DNA of 64,000 nucleotides. Origin: Sipunculus nudus. Its lineage: Eukaryota > Annelida > Sipuncula > Golfingiida > Sipunculidae. The notes under the pieces were generated by a model that saw nothing but the letters and a program-made list of their open reading frames with translations, was not told the origin of the DNA and searched no databases. The position numbers and the translations under genes are program-made. Location of the stretch: NCBI GenBank assembly GCA_026874595.1, contig CM049316.1, positions 2,296,001-2,360,000 on the forward strand, in the 5' to 3' direction. Of this stretch, positions 1 to 9,592 are shown in pieces (positions within the stretch are counted from its first letter, which is position 1; every line of letters begins with the position of its first letter).

Positions 1-3000
1 TTTGCTGGTGTCACCTCCCTCCCACCAGAGAAATCTAAGGTAGTTTCTATCATCAGGACTGACATGAAACTGATGAAACATTTTTTCGACGTCACACATC
101 ACTGCAACTGGATGTCTGCGGAACCGGCACAAAACCCCAAACAGGTTATTCGTGCGGTCAGGACCTGATAGCAGATGGTCATTCAAGGACTCCCCTCTGT
201 ATCTTGCTGAACAGTCAAAAACCACCCTTAGTTTGTCTGGCTTTTTCGGATGCCATACTCCGTGATGTGGGATATAGTATAGCTCGCCCCGATTTGGCAC
301 TCCCTCTGCCAGCTCTGCATGGCCATCCTTCAGGGTTTCTTCGATGGTTTGTGTGTAGCGTTCCTTATATTGAGGATTACTGTCTAAGCGTTTCTTGAGG
401 TGGGACAACCTTATCTCAGCCAGTTTACGGTTGTTTGGCAATTCAGGTCGGGTTCTGAAGGGTAAAGGTAACTCAAAATGGTCCTTGGCATTTTTTACTA
501 TGCTGTTCTCCAATATCTGTAGAAATTTGATGTCATCCTGGGAAGTTATCACGTCTCTGCTCTTTGAGTCTCTAAAGTCAGATTCTAACACACTGAGAAC
601 ATCAAGTGGTGTAACTGGTGGAGCTTCCTTCAAACTTGTGCGGTGACAAAATCCTGAAACTTCAGTAGAGTCAATGATTGCTAGACTTCCAACTATGCTC
701 CAACCTAGGTCAGTTTTGACTGCATATGGCTGACCAGTCTCGCCTGTAATTACCTGACGTGGAGCTAAAGCAGTAGAACAGTTGTAACCTATCAGCAATC
801 CGATTTCGCAGTCCATCAGTGGAGGCATCTCAGGTGCAATTGAAGCAAGGTGATTCCAGGACTTGGCTGTTTCACTTGTTGGAATGTGCTGTCTATCAAG
901 AGGGATGAAACTCTGAGTGTAGGCCGAGGGAAGATCAATATACTGGCCCGAGGTGTATCCTCTTACTCGAAGACCACTAACCCTGTCACAAATCACTGAT
1001 ACATCCTTTCCAAGTAACGTAGTCAACTTGAGTTTGACAGACTCTGTAGGTACTGAGAGTCCTTCACACACCCTCTCATCAATAAATGTGTTATCGCTTT
1101 GGGTGTCCAGAAGGGCATATACTAATTTCTCATTCTGAGGATGTTGAGCTGAGGAAAGCCATACTGGTGCGACATTTGTTGTACTTGAATTTCCACTGCT
1201 AGCATTCAGGGAGACTGCTGCACCTTCTTCATCACTTGGTCTTGGTGACTCAGTTTCAGAAACCTTTTCACTGGTTGAGGACTGTTGTTGTGAGCTCTTG
1301 TTGTCATGAAGTACAGTGGGATGACGACCGTTGCATTTATGACAGGTGTGGCGGATCCTGCACTGCTTCACAAGGTGACCTGTGCGCATACAACCGAAAC
1401 ATCTTTTCTGCTCTTGAATAAAAGAGTGTCTCTCCTCGATGGCCTTCCCACTGAAGATGGTACATGTAGAAAGATTGTGTCCTCCTTTACAAAATGGGCA
1501 CGACCTTTCTGGCTTTGCACTAACGATCCTTGAATGCTCCTTATCAGGTGATTTTCCAGCACAGGTACTTAGGGTACGTGCTGATTTCCTGGCATCCCCA
1601 TGCGATTTAAATTCAAAAGTACTTTCGGTCCCTTTGATTGCAGAGATTGATGCCACCGGATCACAAACAACTCTGGCTTCCTTCGCCACAAAGGTCGCAA
1701 ATGTGGTGAAGCTGGGATATTCACCTGTTCTGTCGAGCCATTCAGTAACTTGTCGACTCCAACGGGTAATAGCCCAGTCAGGAAGCTTTGCGGCCATTTT
1801 CTGATTTTCCTTGCAGTCATCTAGTACTTGTAAGCCCCTGACATGTGGCATAGCGTCTAAGCAAGCCTTTAGGAAGTCTGCATACTTCTGGAGAGCTGGT
1901 CCATCTCTTTGGCTGACCTTAGGCCACCTTTCTTGTTTGTTCCTAAAGGCTTCCTGCACCTTGAAGGGATGTCCATACCGTTTCTCTAGGGTTTCCCAGG
2001 CCCGTTGATAGTCCTCTTCACAGGTACCAAAGAAGCATCCAGCTATGGCTTCTTTAGCATCCCCTGCTATATACTGTTGTAGGTAGTATATTTTCTCTTC
2101 AGCAGTTATTCCTTTATTCTCTATCAGCGTCTTAAAACTCCTTTTAAAGGAAACAAACTCAATGGGACTGCCACTGAAAACCCTTTGCGTTGGCACTGGG
2201 AGTCGATTACTGTCCATTGCGTTTGCTAAGGCAAGTACCACGGACGATTCACCTTTTGCATTCCCTGTGTCAGGCAGGTTTGTTGGAAGGGATGGCATAG
2301 GAGGGATAAAAGCTGGAGCTTGTGGGTTTAACACAGGATCATGTGGGTTCTGAGTAGATGATGAGGCGCTCAGCTCACTTGCTACCTCCTCACTGTTGGT
2401 AGCTGCGGCGATAAACACTTTAAGTTTTGCATCGCCCTCCTCTACTTCCTGTTCTGCTCTCAGAATTTCGAGTTTTCGACGCTGAGCCTCTACTACCTCG
2501 TCCTTTCTTCTCCTTTCGGCTTCAAGTTGCAAGAGGTAGGCTCTTTCTTGTTCTTGCCTGGTCAGTGCCTTGACACGAACACGCTTGACGGCGAGGTCTG
2601 CAGCAGTTTCAACTGCCTTTTCACTGACGCTTTTTGCTGCTGATCTCACGCTGCTGGCCGCGCTGTACACTGAGGAAGCATAGGTCTTTTTTAAAGCCTT
2701 CAGGTGAACGACTTCCTCTTTCAAATTAAACGCCGTAACTCCAACTTCGGAGATTCTCAAGTTAAGGTGAGACAACATGTCTCCTTTACAGGCCGTAGCT
2801 GTGTCCATTCTGCGTTGGAAGGCAGTAAAGTCGTTTATGATTGGTATGTTTGTTCTTAAGTCTTCATAAACGCCTTCCACCTTTTTGTAAGCCTTTTCAA
2901 GACCTTCTTGCAGATCGAACAGTTCTTCTTCACTGCAGTCCCCTTTAATGCTTTCTCTGATCTGAAGTAACTCCAGTTTGAATGTGTTGTAAACTTTGTT

Positions 3001-3240
3001 GAATTCTCGTTCCTTTGATTTGAACTGCTCAGCTCTGAACTGTAGAGATTTCTCAGTCGGCCTATGATCTCGTGTAGAACGCCTTATATCATGATGTTCA
3101 GGATCGGCATCCTGCTGACTGTCCTGTCTTTCACTAGACAGCTGCCTGTTGTATTCTGAGATTACAGTGGTCACAATCGATTCACTCAGATGGGCAGTCT
3201 CTTGAGCAAGTGCGTCTGCTTTTTCCTTGTGATCAGCCAT
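1..3240 (-). CDS. BEL/Pao LTR retrotransposon Gag-Pol polyprotein, 5' part (cut by window edge)
   Basis: A single frame of 1080 codons starts at ATG 3240-3238 and is open to base 1. I checked every in-frame triplet and found no stop; an in-frame TAA lies five codons upstream of the ATG. Domains in order: a charged coiled-coil-like N-terminus (about 1-300); a Pao-type Gag region (DUF1759-like, about 353-500, beginning RVFSGSPIEF); three zinc knuckles (C581/C584, C614/C617, C633, the last as CHKCNGRH); an aspartic protease of the DUF1758 type with LLDTQSDNTFI (D712); a linker with KTDLGWSIVG; then the start of the reverse transcriptase with KLRVVFDCSA and motif A DVEKMF (D1050). The rest of RT, RNase H, integrase and 3' LTR lie left of the window. 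The intact frame suggests a young, possibly active copy. The BEL/Pao assignment rests on domain order and motifs. Confidence 0.93.
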   Translation of the reverse strand, partial: MADHKEKADALAQETAHLSESIVTTVISEYNRQLSSERQDSQQDADPEHHDIRRSTRDHRPTEKSLQFRAEQFKSKEREFNKVYNTFKLELLQIRESIKGDCSEEELFDLQEGLEKAYKKVEGVYEDLRTNIPIINDFTAFQRRMDTATACKGDMLSHLNLRISEVGVTAFNLKEEVVHLKALKKTYASSVYSAASSVRSAAKSVSEKAVETAADLAVKRVRVKALTRQEQERAYLLQLEAERRRKDEVVEAQRRKLEILRAEQEVEEGDAKLKVFIAAATNSEEVASELSASSSTQNPHDPVLNPQAPAFIPPMPSLPTNLPDTGNAKGESSVVLALANAMDSNRLPVPTQRVFSGSPIEFVSFKRSFKTLIENKGITAEEKIYYLQQYIAGDAKEAIAGCFFGTCEEDYQRAWETLEKRYGHPFKVQEAFRNKQERWPKVSQRDGPALQKYADFLKACLDAMPHVRGLQVLDDCKENQKMAAKLPDWAITRWSRQVTEWLDRTGEYPSFTTFATFVAKEARVVCDPVASISAIKGTESTFEFKSHGDARKSARTLSTCAGKSPDKEHSRIVSAKPERSCPFCKGGHNLSTCTIFSGKAIEERHSFIQEQKRCFGCMRTGHLVKQCRIRHTCHKCNGRHPTVLHDNKSSQQQSSTSEKVSETESPRPSDEEGAAVSLNASSGNSSTTNVAPVWLSSAQHPQNEKLVYALLDTQSDNTFIDERVCEGLSVPTESVKLKLTTLLGKDVSVICDRVSGLRVRGYTSGQYIDLPSAYTQSFIPLDRQHIPTSETAKSWNHLASIAPEMPPLMDCEIGLLIGYNCSTALAPRQVITGETGQPYAVKTDLGWSIVGSLAIIDSTEVSGFCHRTSLKEAPPVTPLDVLSVLESDFRDSKSRDVITSQDDIKFLQILENSIVKNAKDHFELPLPFRTRPELPNNRKLAEIRLSHLKKRLDSNPQYKERYTQTIEETLKDGHAELAEGVPNRGELYYIPHHGVWHPKKPDKLRVVFDCSARYRGESLNDHLLSGPDRTNNLFGVLCRFRRHPVAVMCDVEKMFHQFHVSPDDRNYLRFLWWEGGDTSK

Positions 3241-3487
3241 TTTTCTCTGTTTTTAGCGTAACAGTCAGTGAACTTTATCATGCACAACAGGTTTCCTTCA
3301 CTATCCTTAGGCGTAGCAGGAGTCAGCTGGTATAGGTAACTCTTAGGACCTGCATCAACAATAACTGCGACACCACTTGAAGATACAACTCATCTCATTG
3401 ACTGATGTGACCATGACCCTTGGAGAATCACGTTATCACTGACGGTAATTTTCACTGAATTGTCCACTCGGAAGTAAAAGTTTCGAC
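3241..3487 (-). other. Untranslated leader of the BEL/Pao element
   Basis: This 250-bp stretch lies between the Gag start codon and the probable LTR edge, on the minus strand. It should contain the tRNA primer-binding site. Several TGG-starting candidates exist (for example minus-strand TGGTGTCGCAG near 3370-3382), but none abuts a clear LTR end, so the primer tRNA is not assigned. Confidence 0.4.
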
Positions 3488-4100
3488 TGTAGCGGCCTCC
3501 ACCCCTGATCTTATTTTAGCCTCGAATCGCACGGGTCATCATGAAGCGAAGACAGTGTAGTGTAAAAACGTTTATTCTGTTCTCTCTATTCCACAGCTTT
3601 CATTATCCATCTATTATCCTTTCCTCGCTATCTACTTGATCAATGACTGGGTTGACTAGGCTTACCAATGACCGGATTGACCAATGATTGACCAAATTGA
3701 CCAGATTGACCAGATTGACCAGATTGACCGTCGAAGCTTATGGCTTCTCTGGAGTAGGACCACAGTTAAAATCTTCTTTTCTCTAATGCTTGCTGACTTG
3801 TTGACTTTACTTAAAGGACTACGTGGCAACTACGTCACTTCCCCCAGCCCATGCAGCAAGGACAGTCCAGACGGCTAGGACAGTACAGACCAGGGCAAGA
3901 AATGGGGACAGATACACTTGTAAACAAACCCTTGCCATGAGGGTATAATATGATACACACAGACTGTCCCCAGCCACAAGCTACCCTGTACACAGAGGAC
4001 AGCCTGCCTAGGGTCACTCAGGTCATAACAAAGACACTAGACACCCAGTCCCTGGATAGTAACAGCTACTGCTAAGGCCCTAATGGCTTGAGGTTTAATT
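3488..4100 (-). repeat. Probable 5' LTR of the BEL/Pao element (outer limit uncertain)
   Basis: On the minus strand this region ends in ...GCTACA (plus-strand TGTAGC at 3488) and carries an AATAAA poly(A) signal (plus-strand tttatt 3571-3576). Both are expected in the R/U5 part of an LTR. The outer edge near 4000-4100 is a guess because the matching 3' LTR and target duplication are outside the window. Confidence 0.35.
3675..3732. repeat. Short tandem repeat (gattgacca)n
   Basis: Five to six imperfect copies of a 10-11 bp unit of the form gattgaccag run in series. They lie inside the presumed LTR and may be part of it. Confidence 0.7.
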
Positions 4101-4201
4101 CTCTAAAGGAATGAGCAGCTGCCATTTACACCCCCCCCCCCCCAAAATAATGGAAAATTTGATACAAAAACTGCAGTATCTCAATAACTACAACACTGAT
4201 G

Positions 4202-4623
4202 GTCATGATTTTCGGCATACATATTGATCATGAGCTGTTCCATCAGTTTCTGTAGTCTGGGTGCGCCACCTCTATTTTTTTCAAATTTTTACGATTTTTT
4301 TCTTTCTCTTTTTTTAAGACCTTTAAAGATGTGGTTATCTGTCAACAGGGTACAAATTGCAACAACTGGACCTAGAATCTTCATTCTTGTCATGCAAGGA
4401 GGCCCATGAAAAGTGCCTGTGGAAACTTGAAATTAGGTCTCTGTTACCCATATTCTTCGAGCTATAGGACTCTGAAGTATCCCTCAGAATAATGGACAAT
4501 TTGATAGAAAAGCTGAAGTATCTGAACAACTAATGCGGAGATCATCATGATTCTTTGAATGGATATTGACCATTAAGTGTTTTTATTAGTTTCAGCAGAC
4601 TGGTGGAGCCACCTGTATTTTTG
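4202..4623. repeat. Family A repeat core, left of a nested insertion
   Basis: The text from about 4345 (acagggtacaaattgcaac... ggacctagaatc...) matches the core at 55360-55620, including the step into a (G/T)GGAGCCACCTGTATTTTT segment. The copy is interrupted right after that segment by the family C element, and its 3' end reappears at 6345-6525. A poly-C run sits just before it at 4131-4143. Confidence 0.65.
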
Positions 4624-6344
4624 TATCCGCCAAAACAAAGTTTTGCGGATACTATGTGTTCCTCCGCCGCCACCACGTTCGTTTCCAGAGAGCTCCTCTG
4701 AGACTAATGGACCGATTTTTCCGAAACTTTTATCGGGTCACATGTGAACTGGTGCTTAACCAATTTGCGTTGACCTCTGACCTTTCCTCTCTATCCAGCG
4801 TCCATTTGTGCGTCTGTTTCCACACATAAACCCTCATATCTCGGGAACCATTTGACCGATCAGGAAATAAAATTTATACAAATGTAGCCCTTGGATTTCT
4901 TTATAACATACACAAAAAATGGTGGCGCCACCTGTAACCATGTTTGCACAGTGTCCATCTGTTCATCTGCCTTGGGTTAAAATCACTCATAACTCTGCAG
5001 TGAATTGACTAATTCCCCTGAAATTCGTCATGCGTATACATCCTAGATAGCTTTCTTGATTTTATGACATGTGGCGCCAGCTACATTCACGTTCACGCTG
5101 ATCACATCCAATCTCATATCTCGGAAACCGTTTGACTGATCAGGTTTTAAAATTTATACAAATGTAGCCCTTGGATGGCTCTATAACATACACAAAAAAT
5201 GGTGGCACCACCTGTAACCATGTTTGCACAGTGTCCATCTGTTCATCTGCCTTGGGTTAAAATCACTCATATCTCTGCAGTGAATTGACTAATTCACCTG
5301 AAATTCGGCATGCGTATACATCCAGGATAGCTTTCTTGATTTTATGACAGATGGCGCCACCTACATTCACATTCAAGCTGATGACATCCAAGCTCATATC
5401 TCGGGAACCGTTTGAGCGATTGGGCCAAAACTTTGCATGTGTACAGATCTCACAAAGCTCTTCATCATACGCAAAACTGGTGGCGCCACCTGCAACCATT
5501 TTTGCACAGCCTCTGTCCGTTTGTCTGTCGTGGGATAATGTCACTCATATCTCGGCAGTGGTTTGACATATCTGCCTAAAATTTTGCAGTTTTATACATC
5601 CTGGATAGCTTTCTTGATTTTATGACAGGTGGCGCCACCTACATTCTAGTTTTTGCTGCAGACATGCAAGCTCATACCTCGGGAACCGTTTGAACGATTG
5701 GGCCAAATTTTTGCATGTGTATAGATCTCACATAGGTCTTTATCATACACAAAACTGGAGGGGCCTCCTGCAACCATTTTTGCACAGCGTCTGTCTGTTT
5801 GTCTGCCGTGGGCTAAAATCACTCATATACATGTAGTGGTTTGACTTTTCTGCCTAAAATTTTGCAGTTTTATACATCCTGGATAGCTTTCTTGATTTTA
5901 TGACAGGTGGCGCCACCTACATTCTAGTTTTTGCTGCAGACATGCAAGCTCATACCTCGGGAACCGTTTGAACGATTGGGCCAAATTTTTGCATGTGTAT
6001 AGATCTCACATAGGTCTTTATCATACACAAAACTGGAGGGGCCTCCTGAAACCATTTTTGCACAGCGTCTGTCTGTTTGTCTGCCGTGGGCTAAAATCAC
6101 TCATATACATGTAGTGGTTTGACTTTTCTGCCTAAAATTTTGCATATGTATACAACTTGGACAGCTTTCTGGATTTGTGGTAGGTTGCACAACCTACATA
6201 CACATTTAGGCTGCAGACATCCATGCTTATATGCAACATACCTCACTCTATTTCCCCTTGCCACTCAATCCATGCCTCACTTCACCAGTTCCACTCTGAT
6301 TTTGGCGGATACACGTAGTCACTTGTCGGCTACCCGTATTCTAG
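4624..6344 (+). mobile_element. Family C: Helentron-like non-autonomous element with tandem core
   Basis: The left end TATCCGCCAAAA (4624-4635) is the exact inverse of TTTTGGCGGATA (6300-6311). The left repeat also folds on itself (GCCAAAAC aaa GTTTTGCGGA). The element then continues to a CTAG at 6341-6344 followed by a T run. Between them lie about five tandem units of roughly 280 bp. A 5' hairpin, subterminal inverted repeats, a tandem core and a CTRR-type end in front of T are typical of Helentron-associated elements (HINE/DINE-1, bivalve pearl elements). The class is inference; the repeats are seen directly. Confidence 0.6.
4740..6190. repeat. 280-bp tandem core repeats (about 5 units)
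   Basis: The landmark ctcatatctcggGAACCgtttga recurs near 4831, 5113, 5392, 5672 and 5949, a spacing of 277-282 bp. Most units also carry the palindrome GGTGGCGCCACC or a one-base variant. The last two units (about 5610-5890 and 5890-6165) are almost identical, so the most recent duplication is at the right end. Short ORFs here are shadows of the repeat. Confidence 0.85.
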
Positions 6345-6525
6345 TTTTTAAAGTTTACACATTTTTCTCTATTTTTGAGATATATAAATACAGACTAAAT
6401 CTTGGCCTGTTGGTTAATCTGTTTGATGCTTCAGTTGAGGCGTCAATACTACCATTCTGATGATAAAATTTCCTTTTGCGAATCTCTTCCCAGTCAGCTG
6501 AGCGTCATGACCCACGGGTCACTTG
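6345..6525 (+). repeat. 3' end of a family A repeat
   Basis: The segment ends in TCAGCTGAGC (6494-6503), the palindrome-like GACCCACGGGTC (6509-6520) and acttg before a T run. The same terminus recurs at 61408-61439, 63650-63681 and 63965-63995. Confidence 0.7.
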
Positions 6526-6532
6526 TTTAATC

Positions 6533-6865
6533 TGTTTTCATCTTACTTATAATTTTCACATCCACGTTTATCGAAACTAATTCGAAGCCAGTTCTTAATA
6601 AACTGGTTATCCCTTCCAGGTTTTTCTATTTATGTAATGACTGCTTGTCTTAGGTTGGGTGTCATTTGTTTCATCTCAAAGCAATAGTTATAACAATTTA
6701 GTAATTCAGATCCAATATCAGGGAGGAAAAACAAATAAAATTCTTTAGATAACCCATCATTCCCAGGGATTTTATTGTTTTTCATATCTTTTAATGCATC
6801 ATGTATTTCATTTATTGTTAATTCTATTTTCATTAAGTTATTATTCTCTGTGGTTAATCTATGTA
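6533..6865 (-). pseudogene. L1/Tx1-like LINE reverse transcriptase start (decayed)
   Basis: The minus strand reads ...NNKIPGNDGLSKEFYLFF..., the classic opening of the RT domain in L1/Tx1-type LINE ORF2. It is followed, out of frame, by remnants of the SLINVDVKIISK motif near 6540-6600. It continues upstream (higher coordinates) across the DNA element at 6866-7968. Frameshifts end the frame at 6630. Confidence 0.8.
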
Positions 6866-7970
6866 CAGTGAAACCCCGGGCTGCGGACACCCCTCTGGGG
6901 CGGACATCCTGCCTAACGGACGCTTTTTTGGCCGAATGAGCGTTTTTACTACTCTAAGAAGCCCTCTGGGGCGGACACCCCGCTATTCAGGACAACGGAC
7001 AATTTTTGTCCGCCCGATGGCTAAAATCACCCCGGCTAACGGACACCCAAGCGGCCGCCCCGATCTAAGTCGACAGAAACACTTAAAATATTGCAAATAT
7101 GGTCTGCTCTCGGTACGCCTTATATTACTTGAGAGTTCTTATGATTTACCCAATTTACCTAATTTTTTAAGCTTGAACATTTATTTATGTATCCTTTTAT
7201 CAACAGCAATGCCCACAAAATGACGGAATTCAAGAACTTTCTATTGTGCCGAGCTTTCAGTGAAGCTACTTATTCATTCTGAATCCGGTCCACATTATTC
7301 TATCATAGGCCCAGGAGCGAGGATAATGACGTATCTGTTACACACCCGGACGATAACAGTCAGGGGTCATGACCTCTCGCCTGGGTCGTCGGCTAAGCGA
7401 TATCAACCAAACCCCGATCCTGTAACATCTGCATCACGGAAATAAGTCCCACCTACCAATCATAAGACGTATATGATATCATGCATTTATTTATCATATT
7501 TGCTTACGCTCCCGAAAGTTGTTAAACAGCACTTGAACGAGATGTAAGCAATTTATTTTTTCATAAGCGATTTTTTTAATATCACGGAAAGAGTAATTAG
7601 GAAATATTACGGTCCCAGTGCAGAAATGTGTACGCAGAGACGAGTAAGTCCTGTCAGTCAATTTTAGAATCTTATTTTCCACAAGTAGCGACGATAATGT
7701 TCCAGTTAATATTAAAAGACTCATTCCAAAATAAAAAATAAAACACAACGATCGGTAGCAATAAATTTTATTCACATATAACATATATGAATGATGAATT
7801 ATTATATGAAAAATACCGGTTTTCATGGTTTATTAAGTCCCATACTTGGGTCTCCGACATGTGGCGGCAGCCGGACCTCATGGGCCCGACCCCCTCTGGG
7901 GCGGACACCCCGCTATAACAGACAAATCGTCCGGTCCCGTGACTGTCCGCCCCAGAGGGGTTTCACTGTA
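6864..7970. mobile_element. 1.1-kb DNA transposon (Tc1/mariner-like, TA target), inserted in a LINE
   Basis: The termini CAGTGAAACCCC (from 6866) and GGGGTTTCACTG (to 7968) are perfect 12-bp inverted repeats flanked by TA on both sides (6864-6865 and 7969-7970). CTCTGGGGCGGACA motifs recur just inside both ends. Removing the element plus one TA closes the LINE reading frame exactly (...SKEEVHRLTTE...), which proves the borders. No transposase is recognisable inside; the ORFs at 7260-7826 look random. The superfamily is inferred from the TA duplication and the TIR start. Confidence 0.85.
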
Positions 7971-8230
7971 CTTCCTCTTTTGAAAGAAAGGTTTCTATAT
8001 TTTCTTCTAATTGTTTGTTTACTCTGACTTTTATATTTACAAATTTAAACAAGTCTCTCAGTTCTTTCAAAATATTTTGTTCATTCTTAATTTCATGTCT
8101 ATCTGCTAATAACTTTTCCCTTTGAGTTTTTGCTCAGTTTCTTTTTCGTAAATTTAAGAAGTATTTAGTATTTCTTTCTCCATAACATATAAAACAAGGT
8201 ATTCATATCATGTCCATAATTATAGTCACT
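7971..8230 (-). pseudogene. L1/Tx1-like LINE ORF2, linker before RT
   Basis: The minus strand encodes a (G)ERNTKYFLNL-type motif near 8150-8190 and a ...LKELRDLFKFVN... stretch. These normally sit between the endonuclease and RT of L1-like ORF2. There is an in-frame stop within the motif region. The ~700-bp endonuclease domain expected between here and ORF1 is missing, so the copy has an internal deletion near 8190-8230. Confidence 0.7.
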
Positions 8231-8232
8231 AG

Positions 8233-9068
8233 TCAAGCATTAATTTCCTCCTCAAGTACTTCATCCAGGGTCTGTCCAAAACGCACCTTATGCACTGTGC
8301 CACCTGTATTAGATAAGAACACGTGCCCATTCCAGGTCCAGGCTTGCTGGGCCCAGTGATCTTGTTTCACTCTGTTGAACACGGTTTGTATGTTTGGACA
8401 AAGATCCTCAACAATTAACTTTCTGGGGCCTTTCAATTTGCTCCTGGCCTTGAGCACACTGGTTCTCTGGTCCCTGGATTTAAATCTGACAAGAACAGGA
8501 CTGGGTTTGTTTTTGTTTTGCTATTCACCGACTCTATGACAGGCCTCAATATCATCCGTTTTCAGAGAAATTCCCAAGTTGCTCTTAAACAAATTTAATA
8601 CAATTCTGCAGGAGTCCTCCTCTGAATCACCAAAATTTTGTTCTTCCATTCCGAATATTTTTAAGTTTGCCCTCCTCGAATATTATTCATTTTAAACTTT
8701 TTATTTTTGCCTCTTGCCATATTCAGTGTTTGTTCACTTTGTTTCTTGTTTGATTTATTTTCTTCACTTAACTTTTTAACAGTTTCTCTCAAAATTTCAT
8801 TTTCTCTTTTCAAATCAAAGATCGCATTTTCTAGCATGCCGAATCTTTTATCAAATTTTTCTTCCAATTTTATTACAATCTGGCATCTCAACGTATCAAG
8901 CATTTCTTGTATATCTGATTTTGGTAATTTTTCGTCTTACATTTTTCCGTCATCAAAGCTTTCATCTGCAGAACTCATAGATAAAAGAATTTTTGCCTTT
9001 ATATGATCAATTTGTGAGTCCGTGGAGGAGGTACAGGGGTTATTATTTCTGGTTCTCTTTTTGTCCAT
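8233..9068 (-). pseudogene. L1-like LINE ORF1 (Transposase_22 type), decayed
   Basis: It starts at ATG 9068-9066 (MDKKRTRNN...). A coiled coil of heptad character (about 8661-8903) follows. Then comes an RRM-like segment with ANLKIFGMEE and DDIEACHRVGE, and a C-terminal part with LKGPRKLIVEDLCPN and AWTWNGHVF. Defects seen: an in-frame stop at 8937-8939, a frameshift near 8665 and a TAG at 8521-8523. The order coiled coil, RRM, C-terminal domain matches L1 ORF1p, an RNA-binding chaperone. It belongs to the same LINE as 6533-8230. Confidence 0.82.
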
Positions 9069-9536
9069 TCTCCTCAGCAAAATATCACACATAATTTACT
9101 ACAGACCTGTTATTTCAATTTTATCAAAATGCATGCATTGATATATACCTTGCAGTGGGGTGTAGGTGTTCGTCAGCATCAACAGACCACTCCTAATTTA
9201 TTTCCATGCACATATTGGTTCATGGCAGGTACATGTGTACTTAACTGTTGGTGCACATTGTCCTCAGTGGTATCCTTTTATAACAAGTTTATACTTGCAT
9301 TATAAGCAAATACCCACTTTCCTGCTCTTTGGAGTTGATGGCTGAACTCCGTAGGAACTGTTCATCTACTTTTCAGCTCACAACATGATGAATTCCAAAA
9401 GAAATATAAAATTGCAGTGAGAGCCCATGAACATGTGTGGGCATTGGAACACTAGCGCCCCCTCTCTTTACTTATTCAGAGGCGTAGTCAGGATTGAGGG
9501 AGGGGAGGGGCCGAAATATTTGGCAAAGACAATTGA

Positions 9537-9538
<2 letters not shown>
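9069..9538. other. Intergenic, nothing recognised
   Basis: AT-rich sequence without a supported ORF or repeat. It may contain the 5' UTR of the LINE on its left. Confidence 0.5.

Positions 9539-9592
<54 letters not shown>
9539..9592. repeat. (CA)n then (TA)n microsatellite
   Basis: About 16 CA repeats pass directly into about 10 AT repeats. The ORF across it is an artefact of the repeat. Confidence 0.97.

Noticed and set aside
1236-1820. Overlapping ORFs on both strands within the left 3.2 kb
   Set aside because: Shadows of the minus-strand BEL/Pao frame, which is open throughout and carries all the recognisable motifs.
3361-3390. Primer-binding site TGGTGTCGCAG for the BEL/Pao element
   Set aside because: It does not abut a recognisable LTR end and I cannot match it to a tRNA with confidence.
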